From: Comamonas testosteroni
Lineage (GTDB): Bacteria; Pseudomonadota; Gammaproteobacteria; Burkholderiales; Burkholderiaceae_C
Assembly: GCF_003569915.1 (NCBI RefSeq)
Contig: NZ_KZ984444.1
Span: forward strand, 1-64,000
Direction of reading: 5' to 3'
DNA length: 64,000 nucleotides
A program made the position numbers and the translations under genes. Under the pieces are notes generated by a model. It did no database searches. It was given only the letters and a program-made list of their open reading frames with translations, and had not been told where the DNA came from. Positions 44,460-53,583 of the stretch are shown here, one piece after another; within the stretch, counting starts at the first letter, position 1, and each line of letters begins with the position of its first letter.

Positions 44460-44828
44460 ATGATCCAAACAGAATCTCGGTTAGAGGTTGCCGACAACAC
44501 CGGCGCGAAGTCTGTCCAGTGCATTAAGGTGCTGGGTGGTTCTCATCGCCGCTACGCTAGTGTTGGCGACATCATCAAGGTGAGCATCAAGGAAGCAGCT
44601 CCCCGTGGACGCGTCAAAAAAGGCGAGGTCTACAGCGCTGTGGTGGTGCGCACTGCCAAGGGCATCCGTCGTGCTGACGGTTCGCTCGTGAAGTTCGACG
44701 GCAATGCCGCAGTGCTTCTGAACGCCAAGCTGGAGCCTATCGGCACCCGCATCTTTGGCCCCGTGACTCGTGAACTGCGTACTGAAAAGTTCATGAAGAT
44801 CGTGTCGCTGGCCCCTGAAGTTCTCTAA
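44460..44828 (+). CDS. rplN: 50S ribosomal protein L14
   Basis: L14 (122 residues) sits at the subunit interface of the 50S particle. The start [20 protein letters not shown] and the segment [20 protein letters not shown] are diagnostic. It is the first gene of this ribosomal block. In most bacteria rpsQ and the S10 operon precede it directly, whereas here glpD does. Longer frames upstream are not conserved. Confidence 0.98.
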   Translation: MIQTESRLEVADNTGAKSVQCIKVLGGSHRRYASVGDIIKVSIKEAAPRGRVKKGEVYSAVVVRTAKGIRRADGSLVKFDGNAAVLLNAKLEPIGTRIFGPVTRELRTEKFMKIVSLAPEVL

Positions 44829-44840
44829 AGGAATAGCACC

Positions 44841-45161
44841 ATGAACAAGATTCGCAAGGGCGACGAAGTTATCGTGCTGACCGGCCGTGACAAGGGCAAG
44901 CGTGGCGTGGTTTCTCTGCGCAAGGATGATTCCCACGTTGTCGTGGAAGGCATCAACCTGGTCAAGAAGCACACCAAGCCTAACCCCATGAAGGGCACTA
45001 CCGGCGGTATCGTGGAGAAGGCTATGCCTCTGCACCAATCCAACGTGGCTATCTTCAATGCAGCGACTGGCAAGGCCGATCGCGTGGGCATCAAGGTGAA
45101 CGCCGACGGCACACGTGTTCGCGTGTTCAAGTCCAATGGCGCTGAAATCAAGGCAGCCTAA
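44841..45161 (+). CDS. rplX: 50S ribosomal protein L24
   Basis: L24 (106 residues) is an assembly-initiator protein near the peptide exit tunnel. [20 protein letters not shown] is the KOW motif at the N-terminus, and [19 protein letters not shown] follows. It lies 12 bp after rplN, with AAAGGAATAGCACC as ribosome site. Confidence 0.98.
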   Translation: MNKIRKGDEVIVLTGRDKGKRGVVSLRKDDSHVVVEGINLVKKHTKPNPMKGTTGGIVEKAMPLHQSNVAIFNAATGKADRVGIKVNADGTRVRVFKSNGAEIKAA

Positions 45162-45171
45162 GGAGTAACAC

Positions 45172-45711
45172 ATGGCACGACTGCAAAAACTCTATCGCGA
45201 AAAGATCGCGGCTGAACTGAAGGAAAAGTTCGGCTACACCTCCGCTATGGAAGTGCCCCGTCTGACCAAGATCACCCTGAACATGGGTGTGAGCGAAGCC
45301 GTGGCCGACAAGAAGGTGATGGACAACGCCGTGGCTGACCTGACCAAGATTGCTGGTCAAAAGCCTGTGGTGACCAAGGCCAAGAAGGCTATCGCTGGTT
45401 TCAAGATCCGCGAAGGCCAGGCTATCGGCTGCATGGTGACCCTGCGTGGCGTCCAAATGTATGAATTCCTGGACCGTTTCGTGACCGTGGCTCTGCCCCG
45501 CGTGCGTGACTTCCGTGGTATCTCCGGCCGTTCGTTCGACGGTCGCGGCAACTACAACGTTGGCGTCAAAGAACAGATCATCTTCCCTGAAATCGAATAC
45601 GACAAAGTGGATGCTCTGCGTGGTCTGAACATCAGCATCACGACGACTGCGAAGAACGACGAAGAGTGCAAGGCACTGCTCGCCGCTTTCAAATTCCCCT
45701 TCAAGAACTGA
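45172..45711 (+). CDS. rplE: 50S ribosomal protein L5
   Basis: L5 (179 residues) binds 5S rRNA in the central protuberance. Recognised by [38 protein letters not shown] and [31 protein letters not shown] precedes the ATG. In E. coli the S8 repressor binds mRNA near the start of this gene. I could not confirm such a fold here. Confidence 0.98.
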   Translation: MARLQKLYREKIAAELKEKFGYTSAMEVPRLTKITLNMGVSEAVADKKVMDNAVADLTKIAGQKPVVTKAKKAIAGFKIREGQAIGCMVTLRGVQMYEFLDRFVTVALPRVRDFRGISGRSFDGRGNYNVGVKEQIIFPEIEYDKVDALRGLNISITTTAKNDEECKALLAAFKFPFKN

Positions 45712-45719
45712 GGTGGCGC

Positions 45720-46025
45720 ATGGCTAAAGTTGCAATGATTCAGCGCGAACTCAAGCGCGAAAAGCTGGCTGCCAAGTACGCCGCCAAGTATGCAGAACTG
45801 AAGGCAATCGCCGGCGACGCAAAGCGTTCCGACGAAGAGCGCGATGCCGCTCGCCTGGGCCTGCAAAAGCTGCCCCGTAATTCGAACCCCACTCGCCAAC
45901 GTAACCGTTGCGAGATCACGGGCCGTCCCCGTGGCACCTTCCGTCAATTCGGTCTGGGCCGCGCCAAGGTGCGTGAATTGGCCTTCGCTGGCGACATCCC
46001 CGGTGTCACCAAGGCCAGCTGGTAA
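45720..46025 (+). CDS. rpsN: 30S ribosomal protein S14
   Basis: S14 (101 residues) lies in the head of the 30S subunit. The start is ATG 45720 ([17 protein letters not shown]). Eighteen codons upstream belong to rplE in another frame. The protein is the long form without the zinc-binding cysteine cluster. It contains [20 protein letters not shown] and [19 protein letters not shown]. Confidence 0.98.
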   Translation: MAKVAMIQRELKREKLAAKYAAKYAELKAIAGDAKRSDEERDAARLGLQKLPRNSNPTRQRNRCEITGRPRGTFRQFGLGRAKVRELAFAGDIPGVTKASW

Positions 46026-46045
46026 GCAAGCAGGAGAGATTAAAC

Positions 46046-46441
46046 ATGAGCATGAGTGATCCCATCGCTGACTTGCTGACCCGCATCCGCAACGCACAAA
46101 TGGTCGCTAAGGCCACCGTGTCGACTCCTTCCTCCAAAGTGAAGGTTGCTATCGCACAAGTGCTGAAGGAAGAAGGCTATATCGACGGCTTCGAAGTGAA
46201 GTCCGCTGATGGCAAGTCCGAACTCGAAATTACCCTGAAGTACTACGCCGGTCGCCCTGTGATCGAGCGTATCGAACGTGTGAGCCGTCCTGGCCTGCGC
46301 GTCTACAAGGGTCGTCACGCAATCCCTCAGGTCCAAAACGGCCTGGGCGTGGCCATCGTCACTACCCCCAAGGGCGTGATGACCGATCGCAAAGCACGTG
46401 CAGCCGGTGTCGGCGGCGAAGTGCTGTGCTATGTGGCCTAA
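46046..46441 (+). CDS. rpsH: 30S ribosomal protein S8
   Basis: S8 (131 residues) is a primary 16S rRNA binder and, in E. coli, the translational repressor of the spc operon. It starts [20 protein letters not shown] and ends [16 protein letters not shown], a family signature. AGGAGAGATTAAAC precedes the ATG, giving a strong ribosome site. Confidence 0.98.
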   Translation: MSMSDPIADLLTRIRNAQMVAKATVSTPSSKVKVAIAQVLKEEGYIDGFEVKSADGKSELEITLKYYAGRPVIERIERVSRPGLRVYKGRHAIPQVQNGLGVAIVTTPKGVMTDRKARAAGVGGEVLCYVA

Positions 46442-46465
46442 CGGACATTAAGGAGAAATACTGAA

Positions 46466-46999
46466 ATGTCTCGCGTAGCAAAAGCAAATGTGACCATCCC
46501 CGCTGGCGTGGATGTGTCTATGACTGCTGAATCCATCAAGGTCAAGGGCAAGGGCGGCGATCTGTCGCTGGCTCTGAACAACTTGGTGTCCATCAGCAAC
46601 AACGACGGCAAGCTGTCGTTCGCACCCGCAAATGACTCCCGTGAAGCTGACGCTCTGGCCGGTACTTTCCGCCAGCTGGTCAACAACATGGTCAAGGGCG
46701 TGACCGAAGGCTTCGAGAAGAAGCTGACGCTGATTGGCGTGGGCTACAAGGCTGCTGCTCAAGGTTCCAAGCTGAACCTGGCTGTGGGCTTCTCGCACCC
46801 CGTCAACTTTGAAATGCCTGCCGGCATCACTGTCGCCACCCCCACTCCGACCGAAATCGTGATCAAGGGTGCTGACCGTCAAGTGGTCGGCCAATTGGCT
46901 GCTGAGATCCGCGCCGTTCGTCCTCCCGAGCCTTACAAGGGCAAGGGCATTCGCTATGCGAATGAGAAGGTCGTGATCAAAGAGACCAAGAAGAAGTAA
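46466..46999 (+). CDS. rplF: 50S ribosomal protein L6
   Basis: L6 (177 residues) has two similar domains near the GTPase-associated region of the 50S subunit. Seen: [38 protein letters not shown] and the C-terminal signature [33 protein letters not shown] precedes the start. Confidence 0.98.
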   Translation: MSRVAKANVTIPAGVDVSMTAESIKVKGKGGDLSLALNNLVSISNNDGKLSFAPANDSREADALAGTFRQLVNNMVKGVTEGFEKKLTLIGVGYKAAAQGSKLNLAVGFSHPVNFEMPAGITVATPTPTEIVIKGADRQVVGQLAAEIRAVRPPEPYKGKGIRYANEKVVIKETKKK

Positions 47000-47010
47000 G
47001 GAGCTGCATG

Positions 47011-47376
47011 ATGTTGAACAAGAAAGAGCAGCGTCTGCGCCGTGCCCGTCAGACTCGCATCCGCATTGCCCAGCAAGGCGTTGCACGTCTGAGCGTGAAC
47101 CGTACCAACCTCCATATCTACGCCTCCGTGGTTTCGGAAGACGGCACCAAGGTGCTGGCTTCGGCCTCCACTGCAGAAGCCGAAGTGCGTTCGCAAATCG
47201 GCGCCGCTGGCAAGGGTGGCAACATGGCAGCCGCCACACTGATCGGCAAGCGCATTGCTGAGAAGGCTAAGGCTGCTGGCGTTGAGAAAGTGGCTTTCGA
47301 CCGCGCCGGTTTTGCATACCATGGCCGCGTGAAGGCTTTGGCAGAAGCCGCTCGCGAAGCGGGCCTGCAGTTCTAA
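47011..47376 (+). CDS. rplR: 50S ribosomal protein L18
   Basis: L18 (121 residues) binds 5S rRNA with L5. It starts [19 protein letters not shown] and contains [16 protein letters not shown] and [20 protein letters not shown]. Two adjacent ATGs (47008 and 47011) are possible. AGGAG is better placed for the second. Confidence 0.97.
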   Translation: MLNKKEQRLRRARQTRIRIAQQGVARLSVNRTNLHIYASVVSEDGTKVLASASTAEAEVRSQIGAAGKGGNMAAATLIGKRIAEKAKAAGVEKVAFDRAGFAYHGRVKALAEAAREAGLQF

Positions 47377-47392
47377 GCGGAGCGGATAGAAA

Positions 47393-47914
47393 ATGGCAAA
47401 GTTTTCCCCCAAGGTGCAAGACGAAGGTCGTGACGACGGTCTGCGCGAAAAAATGATCGCGGTGAACCGCGTCACCAAGGTTGTGAAGGGTGGTCGTATT
47501 CTCGGCTTCGCTGCACTGACCGTGGTTGGCGACGGTGATGGCCGCGTTGGCATGGGCAAGGGCAAGTCCAAGGAAGTGCCTGCTGCCGTGCAAAAGGCGA
47601 TGGAAGAATGCCGCCGCAACCTGATGAAGGTTGCTCTGAAGAGCGGCACCATTCACCACTCGGTGAAGGGCCATCACGGCGCTGCCATGGTTGAGCTGCA
47701 CCCAGCTCCCAAGGGTACCGGCATCATCGCTGGCGGCCCCATGCGCGCTGTTTTTGAAGTGGTGGGTATCACCGACATCGTGGCCAAGAGCCATGGTTCG
47801 TCCAACCCCTACAACATGGTCCGCGCAACTTTCGACGCTTTGAAGAACTCCACGACCCCTGCGAACGTGGCTGCAAAGCGTGGCAAGTCGGTCGAAGACA
47901 TCTTCGCCGCCTGA
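47393..47914 (+). CDS. rpsE: 30S ribosomal protein S5
   Basis: S5 (173 residues) shapes decoding accuracy at the mRNA entry site. [40 protein letters not shown] and [20 protein letters not shown] are visible. It lies 16 bp after rplR, with GGAGCGG upstream of the start. Confidence 0.98.
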   Translation: MAKFSPKVQDEGRDDGLREKMIAVNRVTKVVKGGRILGFAALTVVGDGDGRVGMGKGKSKEVPAAVQKAMEECRRNLMKVALKSGTIHHSVKGHHGAAMVELHPAPKGTGIIAGGPMRAVFEVVGITDIVAKSHGSSNPYNMVRATFDALKNSTTPANVAAKRGKSVEDIFAA

Positions 47915-47928
47915 TCGGAGTCCAGCAC

Positions 47929-48111
47929 ATGACAACACAACAAACTGTCAAGATTCAGCTGGTTCGTAGCCCCATCGGCACCAAGCAGTCGCACCGTGCG
48001 ACCGTGCGTGGCCTGGGTCTGCGCAAGCTGAACAGCGTCAGCGAACTGCAGGACACTCCTGAAGTGCGCGGCATGATTAACAAGATCGCCTACTTGGTGA
48101 AAGTTCTCTGA
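47929..48111 (+). CDS. rpmD: 50S ribosomal protein L30
   Basis: L30 is a 60-residue protein of the large subunit. The sequence [20 protein letters not shown] followed by [20 protein letters not shown] is diagnostic. It sits between rpsE and rplO with short gaps of 14 and 11 bp, as in the E. coli spc operon. Confidence 0.97.
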   Translation: MTTQQTVKIQLVRSPIGTKQSHRATVRGLGLRKLNSVSELQDTPEVRGMINKIAYLVKVL

Positions 48112-48122
48112 AAGGATTGATG

Positions 48123-48554
48123 ATGGAACTCAATAGCATCAAGCCTGCAGATGGCGCCAAGCACGCCAAGCGTCGCGTGGGTCGCGGTATCGGTTCCGGT
48201 CTGGGTAAGACTGCCGGTCGTGGTCACAAGGGTCAGAAGTCGCGTTCGGGTGGCTACCACAAGGTAGGCTTCGAAGGCGGTCAAATGCCTCTGCAGCGTC
48301 GTCTGCCCAAGCGTGGCTTCAAGTCGCATCTGCTGAAGTTCAATGCAGAAGTGACCCTGTCCGAGCTGGATCAGCTGGGCCAGGCCGAAGTCGATCTGGC
48401 TGCTCTGAAGCAAGCCGGTCTGGTCGGTGCAATCGCCAAGGTGGTCAAGGTCATCAAGAGCGGTGAAATCACCAAGGCTGTCAAGCTCAGCGGTATCGGC
48501 GCTACTGCCGGTGCCAAGGCCGCGATCGAAGCTGCCGGTGGCAGCGTCGCCTGA
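48123..48554 (+). CDS. rplO: 50S ribosomal protein L15
   Basis: L15 (143 residues) is a late-assembly protein. It starts [20 protein letters not shown] and contains the basic, glycine-rich [19 protein letters not shown] and [23 protein letters not shown] is placed for the ATG at 48123. ATG 48120 and TTG 48117 are less likely starts. Confidence 0.97.
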   Translation: MELNSIKPADGAKHAKRRVGRGIGSGLGKTAGRGHKGQKSRSGGYHKVGFEGGQMPLQRRLPKRGFKSHLLKFNAEVTLSELDQLGQAEVDLAALKQAGLVGAIAKVVKVIKSGEITKAVKLSGIGATAGAKAAIEAAGGSVA

Positions 48555-48578
48555 TTAAAGTTCTGAAAGAAGACATCC

Positions 48579-49892
48579 GTGGCTACTAGCGCAGCTCAAA
48601 TTGCAAAAACTGGAAAATTCGGCGACCTGCGTCGTCGTCTGGTTTTTCTGTTGCTTGCGCTGGTCGTATACCGTATCGGGGCGCATATCCCCGTTCCGGG
48701 CATCGACCCAGCGCAGCTGCAGCAGCTGTTCTCTGGCCAGCAGGGCGGCATTCTCAATCTGTTCAACATGTTCTCGGGTGGAGCGCTCTCGCGCTTCACA
48801 GTGTTCGCACTGGGGATCATGCCGTACATCTCGGCATCGATCATCATGCAGCTCATGACCTATGTGGTCCCTACATTCGAGCAGATGAAAAAGGAAGGTG
48901 AATCGGGTCGTCGCAAGATTACCCAGTACACCCGCTATGGCACTCTGGGCCTGGCACTTTTTCAATCCTTGGGTATTGCCGTCGCCTTGGAAAGCTCTCA
49001 AGGCCTGGTTCTCAGCCCTGGTTTTGGCTTCCGCATGACTGCGGTGGTCAGCCTCACGGCCGGCACCATGTTCCTGATGTGGCTCGGTGAACAGATCACG
49101 GAACGTGGTCTGGGCAACGGTATCTCGATACTGATCTTTGGCGGTATCGCTGCAGGTCTGCCAAGCTCCATTGGCGGTCTGCTGGAACTGGTGCGCACCG
49201 GTGCCATGAGCATCCTGGCGGCTATCTTCATTGTCCTCGTCGTGGCAGCCGTGACGTATTTCGTCGTGTATGTCGAGCGAGGTCAACGCAAGATCTTGGT
49301 GAATTACGCACGCCGACAAGTCGGCAACAAGGTGTACGGTGGTCAGTCTTCGCACTTGCCACTGAAGCTGAACATGGCAGGTGTGATTCCTCCCATCTTC
49401 GCTTCCTCGATCATCTTGCTGCCTGCGACGGTGGTGAATTGGTTCAGTGCAGGAGAATCCATGCGCTGGCTGAAGGATATTGCTAGTACGTTGACCCCCG
49501 GTCAGCCAATCTATGTCATCCTTTATGCTGCCGCGATCATTTTCTTCTGCTTCTTCTATACGGCCCTGGTTTTTAACAGCCGGGAAACTGCCGACAACCT
49601 GAAGAAGAGTGGCGCTTTCATCCCCGGGATTCGTCCTGGCGAACAGACAGCCCGCTACATTGACAAGATTCTGGTTCGCCTGACCCTGGCTGGCGCGATC
49701 TACATTACCTTCGTGTGCTTGTTGCCCGAATTCCTGATCCTGAAGTACAACGTGCCGTTCTACTTCGGTGGTACATCGCTGCTGATTATTGTGGTGGTGA
49801 CCATGGACTTCATGGCGCAGGTGCAGAACTACGTGATGTCGCAGCAATACGAGTCGCTCCTGAAAAAGGCGAACTTTAAGGCTGGTATTTGA
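48579..49892 (+). CDS. secY: Protein translocase subunit SecY
   Basis: SecY is the channel of the Sec translocon in the inner membrane. The 437-residue protein has ten membrane spans and the motifs [53 protein letters not shown], the cytosolic loop [16 protein letters not shown] and the late [20 protein letters not shown]. The start codon is GTG at 48579, preceded by GAAAGAAGACATCC. No infA gene lies between secY and rpmJ, unlike in some related gammaproteobacteria. Confidence 0.98.
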   Translation: MATSAAQIAKTGKFGDLRRRLVFLLLALVVYRIGAHIPVPGIDPAQLQQLFSGQQGGILNLFNMFSGGALSRFTVFALGIMPYISASIIMQLMTYVVPTFEQMKKEGESGRRKITQYTRYGTLGLALFQSLGIAVALESSQGLVLSPGFGFRMTAVVSLTAGTMFLMWLGEQITERGLGNGISILIFGGIAAGLPSSIGGLLELVRTGAMSILAAIFIVLVVAAVTYFVVYVERGQRKILVNYARRQVGNKVYGGQSSHLPLKLNMAGVIPPIFASSIILLPATVVNWFSAGESMRWLKDIASTLTPGQPIYVILYAAAIIFFCFFYTALVFNSRETADNLKKSGAFIPGIRPGEQTARYIDKILVRLTLAGAIYITFVCLLPEFLILKYNVPFYFGGTSLLIIVVVTMDFMAQVQNYVMSQQYESLLKKANFKAGI

Positions 49893-49898
49893 TGACAA

Positions 49899-49918
49899 GG
49901 CTGCCCGGGTGGGCAGCC
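49899..49918 (+). other. Perfect 8-bp stem-loop after secY
   Basis: GGCTGCCC and GGGCAGCC pair over the loop GGGT, 7 bp after the secY stop. No T tract follows, so it may be an mRNA-stability or attenuation element inside the operon. Confidence 0.6.
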
Positions 49919-49946
49919 TGCCAAAAGTTAGTAGACGCCCATCGAT

Positions 49947-49975
49947 CTATCGCGGGCATCGTTCCCGGTCGATAG
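49947..49975 (+). other. Second stem-loop in the secY-rpmJ gap
   Basis: CTATCGCGGG and CCCG-GT-CGATAG pair over CATCGTT with a two-base bulge. It ends 35 bp before the rpmJ start. Its position suggests control of the alpha-operon genes. Confidence 0.5.
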
Positions 49976-50009
49976 GCCGATAGTGGATGGAAAGTTTTAG
50001 GAGAATAGA

Positions 50010-50123
50010 ATGAGAGTTTCGGCTTCGGTCAAGAAAATCTGCCGTAACTGCAAGATCATCCGCCGCAAAGGTGTTGTGCGCGTGATCTGCACTGACCAGC
50101 GCCACAAGCAGCGCCAAGGTTGA
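50010..50123 (+). CDS. rpmJ: 50S ribosomal protein L36
   Basis: The 37-residue protein [20 protein letters not shown], then [17 protein letters not shown], is the zinc-binding (C+) form of L36. It has the metal ligands C11, C14, C27 and H32 in CRNC and CTDQRH. AGGAGAATAGA lies before the ATG. It links secY to rpsM, as in most bacteria. Confidence 0.97.
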   Translation: MRVSASVKKICRNCKIIRRKGVVRVICTDQRHKQRQG

Positions 50124-50145
50124 TTGAAAGCATTAGAGGACTAAT

Positions 50146-50511
50146 ATGGCACGTATTGCTGGCATTAACATCCCGCCGCACAAGCATGCTGAAATCGGCC
50201 TGACCGCCATCTTCGGCATCGGTCGCACTACAGCTCGCAAGATCTGCGAAGCATGCGGTATCGAATATTCCAAGAAGATCAAGGATCTGACGGACGCTGA
50301 TCTGGAAAAGATCCGCGACTTCCTGAATCCTATGACTCTGGAAGGTGACCTGCGTCGCGAAACAACGATGAACATCAAGCGTTTGATGGACATCGGTTGC
50401 TACCGCGGTTTCCGTCACCGTCGCGGCCTGCCCATGCGCGGTCAACGTACCCGCACCAATGCACGTACTCGCAAGGGTCCGCGTAAGGGCGCAGCGGCAT
50501 TGAAGAAATAA
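50146..50511 (+). CDS. rpsM: 30S ribosomal protein S13
   Basis: S13 (121 residues) contacts tRNA and the 50S subunit from the 30S head. Motifs [37 protein letters not shown] and the basic tail [19 protein letters not shown] are clear. It opens the alpha-type group rpsM-rpsK-rpsD-rpoA-rplQ, 22 bp after rpmJ. Confidence 0.98.
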   Translation: MARIAGINIPPHKHAEIGLTAIFGIGRTTARKICEACGIEYSKKIKDLTDADLEKIRDFLNPMTLEGDLRRETTMNIKRLMDIGCYRGFRHRRGLPMRGQRTRTNARTRKGPRKGAAALKK

Positions 50512-50528
50512 GAGATTGAAAGATCATT

Positions 50529-50933
50529 ATGGCTAAATCTCCCGCTAACAACGCAGCTGCTCGCGTTCGCAAGAAAGTCCGTAAGAACATTTCTGACGGC
50601 ATTGCACACGTGCACGCTTCGTTCAACAACACGATCATCACCATCACCGACCGTCAAGGCAACGCTCTGTCGTGGGCTTCGTCGGGTGGCCAGGGCTTTA
50701 AGGGTTCGCGTAAGTCGACTCCCTTCGCTGCTCAGGTTGCTTCGGAAGTGGCCGGTCGTGCTGCTATCGAACAGGGCATCAAGAACCTGGACGTCGAAAT
50801 CAAGGGTCCCGGTCCTGGCCGTGAATCCTCGGTTCGCGCCCTGGGTGCTCTGGGCATCCGTATCACTTCCATCTCGGACGTGACTCCGGTTCCCCACAAC
50901 GGCTGCCGCCCTCAAAAGCGCCGTCGTATCTAA
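50529..50933 (+). CDS. rpsK: 30S ribosomal protein S11
   Basis: S11 (134 residues) lies on the 30S platform near the mRNA exit. Seen: [59 protein letters not shown] and the end [16 protein letters not shown]. It lies 17 bp after rpsM. Confidence 0.98.
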   Translation: MAKSPANNAAARVRKKVRKNISDGIAHVHASFNNTIITITDRQGNALSWASSGGQGFKGSRKSTPFAAQVASEVAGRAAIEQGIKNLDVEIKGPGPGRESSVRALGALGIRITSISDVTPVPHNGCRPQKRRRI

Positions 50934-50950
50934 TCTTTATCAAGACCACC

Positions 50951-50981
50951 GCCGCCCAGGTGCTTCGGCATCGCGGGCGGC
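50951..50981 (+). other. Hairpin with UUCG tetraloop upstream of rpsD
   Basis: GCCGCCC (50951-50957) pairs with GGGCGGC (50975-50981). Inside, GTGC and GCAT close a TTCG tetraloop. This very stable structure ends 40 nt before the rpsD GTG. It could pause or regulate ribosomes, or mark an S4 target, although E. coli S4 acts upstream of rpsM instead. Confidence 0.6.
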
Positions 50982-51021
50982 TCCCGTGTTTGCGCACGGC
51001 AGATGACACAAAGGAAATCAA

Positions 51022-51645
51022 GTGGCACGTTATATCGGCCCCAAGGCCAAGCTCTCCCGCCGCGAAGGCACCGATCTGTTCCTGAAGAGCGCTCGCCGCT
51101 CCATCGCTGACAAGGCAAAGTTCGACACCAAGCCTGGTCAACATGGCCGCACTTCGGGTCAACGCACTTCTGACTACGGTCTGCAACTGCGTGAAAAGCA
51201 GAAGGTCAAGCGCATGTACGGCGTGCTGGAAAAGCAATTCCGCCGCTACTTCGAAGCTGCAGAACGCAAGCGTGGCAACACTGGTGCCAACCTGCTGTCC
51301 CTGCTGGAATCGCGTCTGGACAACGTTGTGTATCGTATGGGCTTCGGCTCCACACGTTCGGAAGCCCGTCAGCTGGTTTCGCACAAGGCCATCACTGTGA
51401 ACGGTCAATCCGTGAACATTCCTTCCTACTCCGTGAAGGAAGGCGACGTGATCGCTGTTCGTGAAAAGTCCAAGAAGCAAGCTCGTATCGTCGAAGCTCT
51501 GCAACTGGCTGGTCAAGTCGGTTTCCCCGCATGGGTTGAAGTGTCGGCTGACAAGGCTGAAGGCACTTTCAAGAAGTCTCCTGACCGCGACGAATTCGCT
51601 TCGGACATCAACGAATCCCTGATCGTTGAGTTGTACTCGCGTTAA
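51022..51645 (+). CDS. rpsD: 30S ribosomal protein S4
   Basis: S4 (207 residues) nucleates 30S assembly and in E. coli represses the alpha operon. It begins at GTG 51022 with [20 protein letters not shown]. The S4 RNA-binding domain is visible as [17 protein letters not shown] and [30 protein letters not shown] lies before the GTG. Confidence 0.98.
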   Translation: MARYIGPKAKLSRREGTDLFLKSARRSIADKAKFDTKPGQHGRTSGQRTSDYGLQLREKQKVKRMYGVLEKQFRRYFEAAERKRGNTGANLLSLLESRLDNVVYRMGFGSTRSEARQLVSHKAITVNGQSVNIPSYSVKEGDVIAVREKSKKQARIVEALQLAGQVGFPAWVEVSADKAEGTFKKSPDRDEFASDINESLIVELYSR

Positions 51646-51673
51646 TCCTTAGCAGCGACATTTGTAAACCGTC

Positions 51674-51701
51674 CCCACGGCGCGAGGCATCGCGCTGTGG
51701 G
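51674..51701 (+). other. 12-bp hairpin upstream of rpoA
   Basis: CCCACGGCGCGA and TCGCGCTGTGGG pair over the loop GGCA, with one G-T pair. It lies in the 110-bp rpsD-rpoA gap, 55 bp before the rpoA start. No T tract follows. Confidence 0.6.
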
Positions 51702-51755
51702 TGCTTCGCCAGCCTTACCGGTGTAACGAGCCGGGGGTATTGAGAGGAAGTCTGC

Positions 51756-52754
51756 ATGCAAACGAATTTGCTGAAACCCAAGACAATCAATGTCGAGCAA
51801 CTTGGTCACAACCGGGCCAAGGTTGTTCTGGAGCCGTTTGAGCGTGGTTATGGCCATACGCTGGGCAACGCCCTGCGCCGTGTTCTGCTCTCCTCCATGG
51901 TGGGTTACGCAGCGACGGAAGTGACGATTGCTGGAGTGCTGCATGAGTACTCCTCCATCGACGGTGTCCAGGAAGATGTGACCAACATCCTGCTGAACCT
52001 CAAGGGTGTGGTATTCAAGCTGCACAACCGTGACGAAGTCACCCTGAGCCTGCGCAAGGATGGTGAAGGTGTTGTCACTGCCCGTGACATTCAAACGCCT
52101 CACGACGTTGAAATCGTCAACCCTGATCATGTGATTGCCCATCTGTCGCAAGGCGGCAAGCTGGATATGCAGATCAAGGTGGAAAAAGGCCGTGGCTATG
52201 TGCCCGGCAACGTGCGCCGTTATGGTGACGAATCGACCAAGTCGATCGGCCGTATCGTGCTCGACGCTTCGTTCTCGCCCGTCAAGCGCGTGAGCTACGC
52301 TGTCGAATCCGCACGTGTGGAACAGCGTACCGATCTGGACAAGCTGGTTCTGGAAATCGAAACCAACGGTGCTATCACCGCTGAAGACGCAGTGCGCGCT
52401 TCCGCCAAGATTCTGGTGGAACAACTGGCTGTGTTTGCGCAGCTCGACGGCGGCGACATCGCCAGCGTGTTCGACGCTCCTGCCGGTGGCCGTGGTGCTG
52501 CTACGTCGTTCGATCCTATCTTGCTGCGTCCCGTGGACGAGCTGGAACTCACCGTGCGTTCTGCCAACTGCCTCAAGGCAGAGAACATTTACTACATCGG
52601 TGACCTCATCCAGCGTACCGAAAACGAGCTGCTCAAGACGCCTAACCTGGGTCGTAAGTCGCTCAATGAGATCAAGGAAGTTCTGGCTTCCCGTGGTCTG
52701 ACTCTGGGCATGAAGCTTGAAAACTGGCCACCAGCTGGCCTGGAAAAGCGTTAA
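51756..52754 (+). CDS. rpoA: DNA-directed RNA polymerase subunit alpha
   Basis: RpoA dimerises to seed RNA polymerase assembly, and its C-terminal domain contacts upstream promoter DNA and activators. The 332-residue protein has the N-terminal assembly domain (about 1-235; [39 protein letters not shown]), a linker, and the C-terminal domain (about 250-332; [38 protein letters not shown]). GAGAGGAAGTCTGC precedes the ATG. Confidence 0.98.
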   Translation: MQTNLLKPKTINVEQLGHNRAKVVLEPFERGYGHTLGNALRRVLLSSMVGYAATEVTIAGVLHEYSSIDGVQEDVTNILLNLKGVVFKLHNRDEVTLSLRKDGEGVVTARDIQTPHDVEIVNPDHVIAHLSQGGKLDMQIKVEKGRGYVPGNVRRYGDESTKSIGRIVLDASFSPVKRVSYAVESARVEQRTDLDKLVLEIETNGAITAEDAVRASAKILVEQLAVFAQLDGGDIASVFDAPAGGRGAATSFDPILLRPVDELELTVRSANCLKAENIYYIGDLIQRTENELLKTPNLGRKSLNEIKEVLASRGLTLGMKLENWPPAGLEKR

Positions 52755-52755
52755 T

Positions 52756-52764
52756 TGCTACAAT
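52756..52764 (+). promoter_or_regulatory. Candidate extended -10 promoter upstream of rplQ
   Basis: TGCTACAAT has the TGN extension and a 5-of-6 match (TACAAT) to the -10 consensus. It starts 2 bp after the rpoA stop. No good -35 is visible. It could give rplQ and the downstream tRNA a separate transcript. Confidence 0.35.
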
Positions 52765-52856
52765 AGCGGGCTTTGCTGGAGCTTTCGGGTTCTAGCAAGA
52801 AGTCCAAGTGCCTCGGGCAGTACCTGATACGGCTGCCTGATTTAATTTAGAAATGA

Positions 52857-52876
52857 CCCTCGGGTAAAAGCGAGGG
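52857..52876 (+). other. Stem-loop in the rplQ leader
   Basis: CCCTCG and CGAGGG pair over an 8-nt loop, ending 18 bp before the rplQ start. Two further pairings (TTGCTGGA with TTCTAGCAA, GGCAG with CTGCC) lie upstream, so the 139-nt gap can fold extensively. Confidence 0.5.
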
Positions 52877-52893
52877 AAACAAGGAAAAGCACC

Positions 52894-53274
52894 ATGCGTC
52901 ACGGCAACGGCCTCCGCAAACTGAACCGCACTTCTGCACACCGCAAGGCAATGCTGCAGAACATGATGAACTCGCTGATCGAGCACGAAGCTATCAAGAC
53001 CACGGTCCCCAAGGCCAAGGAACTGCGTCGCGTCATCGAGCCCATGATCACTCTGGCCAAGGTTGACACCGTGGCTAACCGCCGTCTGGCTTTTGACCGT
53101 CTGCGCGACCGCGACAGCGTGACCAAGCTGTTCAACGTGCTGGGCCCCCGCAACGCAAAGCGTCCTGGCGGCTACACACGTATCCTGAAGATGGGCTTCC
53201 GCGTGGGCGACAACGCTCCCATGGCCTATGTGGAACTGGTGGAAGTGGCTGAAGAAGCCCCTAAGGCTGAATAA
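52894..53274 (+). CDS. rplQ: 50S ribosomal protein L17
   Basis: L17 (126 residues) ends the alpha operon. It shows [40 protein letters not shown] and [36 protein letters not shown] is its ribosome site. A short hairpin with an AT-rich tail follows before the tRNA gene. Confidence 0.98.
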   Translation: MRHGNGLRKLNRTSAHRKAMLQNMMNSLIEHEAIKTTVPKAKELRRVIEPMITLAKVDTVANRRLAFDRLRDRDSVTKLFNVLGPRNAKRPGGYTRILKMGFRVGDNAPMAYVELVEVAEEAPKAE

Positions 53275-53281
53275 AGCCATG

Positions 53282-53306
53282 GCAGGCCTTCAAAGCCTGC
53301 TATAAT
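53282..53306 (+). terminator. Short hairpin after rplQ overlapping a TATAAT box
   Basis: GCAGGC and GCCTGC pair over CTTCAAA, followed by TATAATTT (53301-53308). The structure could terminate rplQ weakly, while TATAAT may serve as the -10 of the tRNA promoter 10 bp before the tRNA. No good -35 is seen. Confidence 0.4.
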
Positions 53307-53316
53307 TTGGAATTGC

Positions 53317-53393
<77 letters not shown>

Positions 53394-53400
53394 AATTGAA

Positions 53401-53436
53401 AACGCCCGCTGATATCAGCGGGCGTTTTTGTTTTTG
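53401..53436 (+). terminator. Rho-independent terminator of tRNA-fMet
   Basis: AACGCCCGCTGAT and ATCAGCGGGCGTT form a perfect 13-bp palindromic stem (the tip unpaired in practice), followed by TTTGTTTTTG. Confidence 0.92.
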
Positions 53437-53583
53437 TAAAAATTTTTAGCACCTACGTCTCTCAAAACTGCGTATGCCCAGCGGACTGAGCCACCGGTGA
53501 TGGTGATGGGTGGCAACTCAGCAAAAACACCTTTAGCTCCAGATAGATCCAGCGCATACCGCTACTGTTTTTGAACTCTCGCC

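Noticed and set aside
48555..49898. 447-codon minus-strand frame
   Set aside because: It is a shadow of secY. The product is His/Gln/Asp rich without recognisable motifs.
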